The notes beneath the pieces were generated by a model. The model was given only the letters and a program-made list of their open reading frames with translations. It made no database searches and had not been told where the DNA came from. This document shows positions 62,436 through 64,000 of a stretch of 64,000 nucleotides of DNA, in pieces. Within the stretch, counting starts at the first letter, position 1. Each line of letters starts with the position of its first letter. The translations under genes and the position numbers were made by a program. This DNA comes from an uncultured Blautia sp. (GTDB lineage: Bacteria > Bacillota > Clostridia > Lachnospirales > Lachnospiraceae): contig NZ_CANTKB010000017.1 of the NCBI RefSeq assembly GCF_947654165.1, positions 1 through 64,000 on the forward strand. The letters run 5' to 3'.

Positions 62436-64000
62436 TCAGGAAAAATTTATAAAATTTTTCGTTATGGCTTCTCCTACTTTCAGCCCATCCATGGCTGCTG
62501 ATGTGATTCCTCCTGCATAACCGGCTCCCTCGCCGCAAGGATAGATTCCTGTCACAGAAGCCTGGAATCTGTCGTCTCGTATAATCCTTACAGGAGAGGA
62601 GGTTCTGCTTTCCACTCCGCTGAGAAGCATGTCAGACTGTGAAAATCCAGGAATAATCTTTCCAAAGGCCTCGATTCCTTCCATAAGCGTCTGGTTGATC
62701 ACTTCCGGAAGCAGGCTTCGCACATCTGCCAATGCATAGGCTCCCTTCATACAAGGCGTAACTGAAGCAAATGCTGTGGTTGGCACATGCTCACGGAAAT
62801 CCTCGTACCGCTGTACCGGAATCTTCCCGTTTCCCAATGCATATGCTTTTTCTTCCAGTGTTCTCTGAAATTCTACACCTGCCAGCACATCACGGTCTGG
62901 AAAATCCTCCGGTGTGACTGTCACGATCAGTGCACTGTTTGCATTTTGGGAATCCCGCCTTTGATAACTCATTCCATTTACGGCCAAACGTCCCTGTTCT
63001 GAGGATGCATTGACCACATAGCCTCCCGGGCACATACAAAAACTGTACACACCTCTCCCGTTTGATGCTTTATGGGTCAGTTTATAGGAAGCAGAACCAA
63101 GAAGAGGATGTTCCTCCTGCCCATATTGATACTGGTTAATCATACTCTGGGGATGTTCTGCCCGAAGTCCCACTGCAAAAGATTTTTGTTCCATGGAAAG
63201 TCCCTTGTCCTTTAACAGTGCAAACGTATCTCTTGCACTATGTCCGATAGCCAGAACCAGTGTATCGGTCTCTATTCGTTTACAGTTATTTACGATCACC
63301 GCCGAAAGCCGATTATCGTGGATTTCCAAATCCGTCACTTTGGAAGAAAAAAGAACTTCCCCACCGGCATTTTCAATGATACGGCGGATATTTTTTACAA
63401 TATGGATCAAGGCATCTGTGCCAAGATGTGGTTTCTGCTGATACAGAATTTCCTCAGGAGCACCTGCCTCGACAAAAATCTTCAGAACTTCCAGATTCCT
63501 TCCGTTAGGATCCTTCACAAGTGTATTAAGTTTTCCATCTGAAAAAGTACCGGCACCGCCTTCTCCAAACTGTACATTGGATTCTGCATCTAATTCCCCT
63601 GTTTCCCAGAAATGCTCCACTGTTTTCAAACGATGGTCTGCATCCTGTCCTCTTTCCAGCACAATCGGTCGAAACCCTGCTTTGACAAGATAATACGCAC
63701 AAAACAGACCTGCCGGACCGCTTCCTACAATTACAGGTCTGGAATCACAGGCATCCGGCTCAATAGAGAAATAAGAAAATGGTTTATTTTTAGTTAACAT
63801 AATATTTTTATCGTGAACTCGTTTTAAAACCTTTGCCTCATTTCTCACTTCAGCATCTACGGTATATACAAAAGACAGTTCCGGCTTTTTCCTGGCATCC
63901 AGAGATTGTCTCCTGATCGTCCACGATACAAGCTCCTGCTCCTGCAGTTTCAAAAGTTTTCGAATTTTCTTTTCAAGTTCCTCTTTCGTATGAGAAACTG
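62436..64000 (-). CDS. FAD-dependent dehydrogenase (partial, 5' end outside window)
   Basis: A Rossmann flavoprotein of the FAD-dependent dehydrogenase/HI0933-like group: VIVGSGPAGLFCAYYLVKAG with the first FAD glycines, EGGAGTFSDGKLNT, and YPCGEGAGYAGGITSAAMDG at the end. The N-terminal small domain (DARKKPELSFVYTVDAEV) is typical. The frame has no stop up to 64000 and continues upstream (residues reading SHTKEELEKKIRK), so the true start lies beyond the window. TTG 63953 is only an apparent start. Substrate unknown. Confidence 0.9.
   Translation of the reverse strand, partial: VSHTKEELEKKIRKLLKLQEQELVSWTIRRQSLDARKKPELSFVYTVDAEVRNEAKVLKRVHDKNIMLTKNKPFSYFSIEPDACDSRPVIVGSGPAGLFCAYYLVKAGFRPIVLERGQDADHRLKTVEHFWETGELDAESNVQFGEGGAGTFSDGKLNTLVKDPNGRNLEVLKIFVEAGAPEEILYQQKPHLGTDALIHIVKNIRRIIENAGGEVLFSSKVTDLEIHDNRLSAVIVNNCKRIETDTLVLAIGHSARDTFALLKDKGLSMEQKSFAVGLRAEHPQSMINQYQYGQEEHPLLGSASYKLTHKASNGRGVYSFCMCPGGYVVNASSEQGRLAVNGMSYQRRDSQNANSALIVTVTPEDFPDRDVLAGVEFQRTLEEKAYALGNGKIPVQRYEDFREHVPTTAFASVTPCMKGAYALADVRSLLPEVINQTLMEGIEAFGKIIPGFSQSDMLLSGVESRTSSPVRIIRDDRFQASVTGIYPCGEGAGYAGGITSAAMDGLKVGEAITKNFINFS

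Noticed and set aside
1..64000. CRISPR arrays, tRNA, rRNA or complete insertion sequences
   Set aside because: No regular repeat-spacer pattern, no cloverleaf-like or ribosomal sequences, and no paired terminal repeats were seen on reading both strands.

Overview
The window looks like a chromosomal segment of a low-GC Gram-positive gut-type Clostridia, most likely Lachnospiraceae (Blautia/Ruminococcus/Dorea-like). The evidence is the AT-leaning sequence with strong AGGAGG ribosome sites, a V-type ATPase operon, an mre-PBP2-minDE-rodA cluster, a ylmE-sepF-ylmH cluster, LarB/LarC, and an XRE/Rpn accessory pocket. I see no rRNA, tRNA, CRISPR array or complete insertion sequence, and no gene-free stretch longer than 300 bases.

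Layout. 1-2.5 kb: the end of a CydDC-like ABC exporter pair. 2.5-4.0 kb: accessory pocket with a small XRE regulator and an Rpn/PDDEXK nuclease-transposase. 4.1-6.1 kb: a YtrA-type GntR/ABC ATPase/permease operon. 6.1-14.6 kb (minus): nine-gene V-type ATPase operon. 14.8-16.7 kb: a second, paralogous YtrA/ABC operon, divergent from the V-ATPase across an unusually symmetric operator. 16.8-18.2 kb: MATE pump. 18.3-22.3 kb: folate operon folC-folE-HD hydrolase-folP-folBK. 22.3-25.1 kb: VanRS-like two-component system and a membrane-anchored C39 peptidase. 25.2-26.3 kb: an internally deleted helicase. 26.3-31.5 kb: a second two-component system convergent with an FtsX-type ABC exporter. 31.7-33.3 kb: larB and a LarC1-only larC. 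33.4-38.0 kb: HTH-aminotransferase fusion, nth, a small orphan, XdhC, AraC. 38.1-40.7 kb: acetyltransferase, MATE pump, HD protein. 40.8-41.9 kb: a dif-like site and xerS. 42-64 kb (nearly all minus): dtd, AI-2E permease, then the rluD-lspA-aroB-ylmH-sepF-ylmE-HlyD group, and the rodA/mgsA-like/min/PBP2/mre/radC group.

How it fits together. Gene direction switches near the dif-like site: mostly plus from 14.8 to 42 kb, almost all minus afterwards. That is what converging replication forks would give, so the window may span the replication terminus. The right half is a cell-shape and division region. The left half couples an ion-pumping V-ATPase with two drug/stress-type ABC operons run by related GntR regulators.

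Most notable points: (1) a six-half-site, helically phased operator with mirror-image promoters between the V-ATPase and YtrA/ABC operons; (2) a XerS/dif-type resolution locus outside the streptococci; (3) an HD hydrolase sitting where the folate pathway lacks its pterin phosphatase; (4) an HTH-aminotransferase fusion with a perfect internal Shine-Dalgarno and start in its linker; (5) MreB, a DacA-like protein and an MgsA-like protein in one cluster that all have altered catalytic residues. Functions are assigned by reading motifs and family resemblance; no database search was run.
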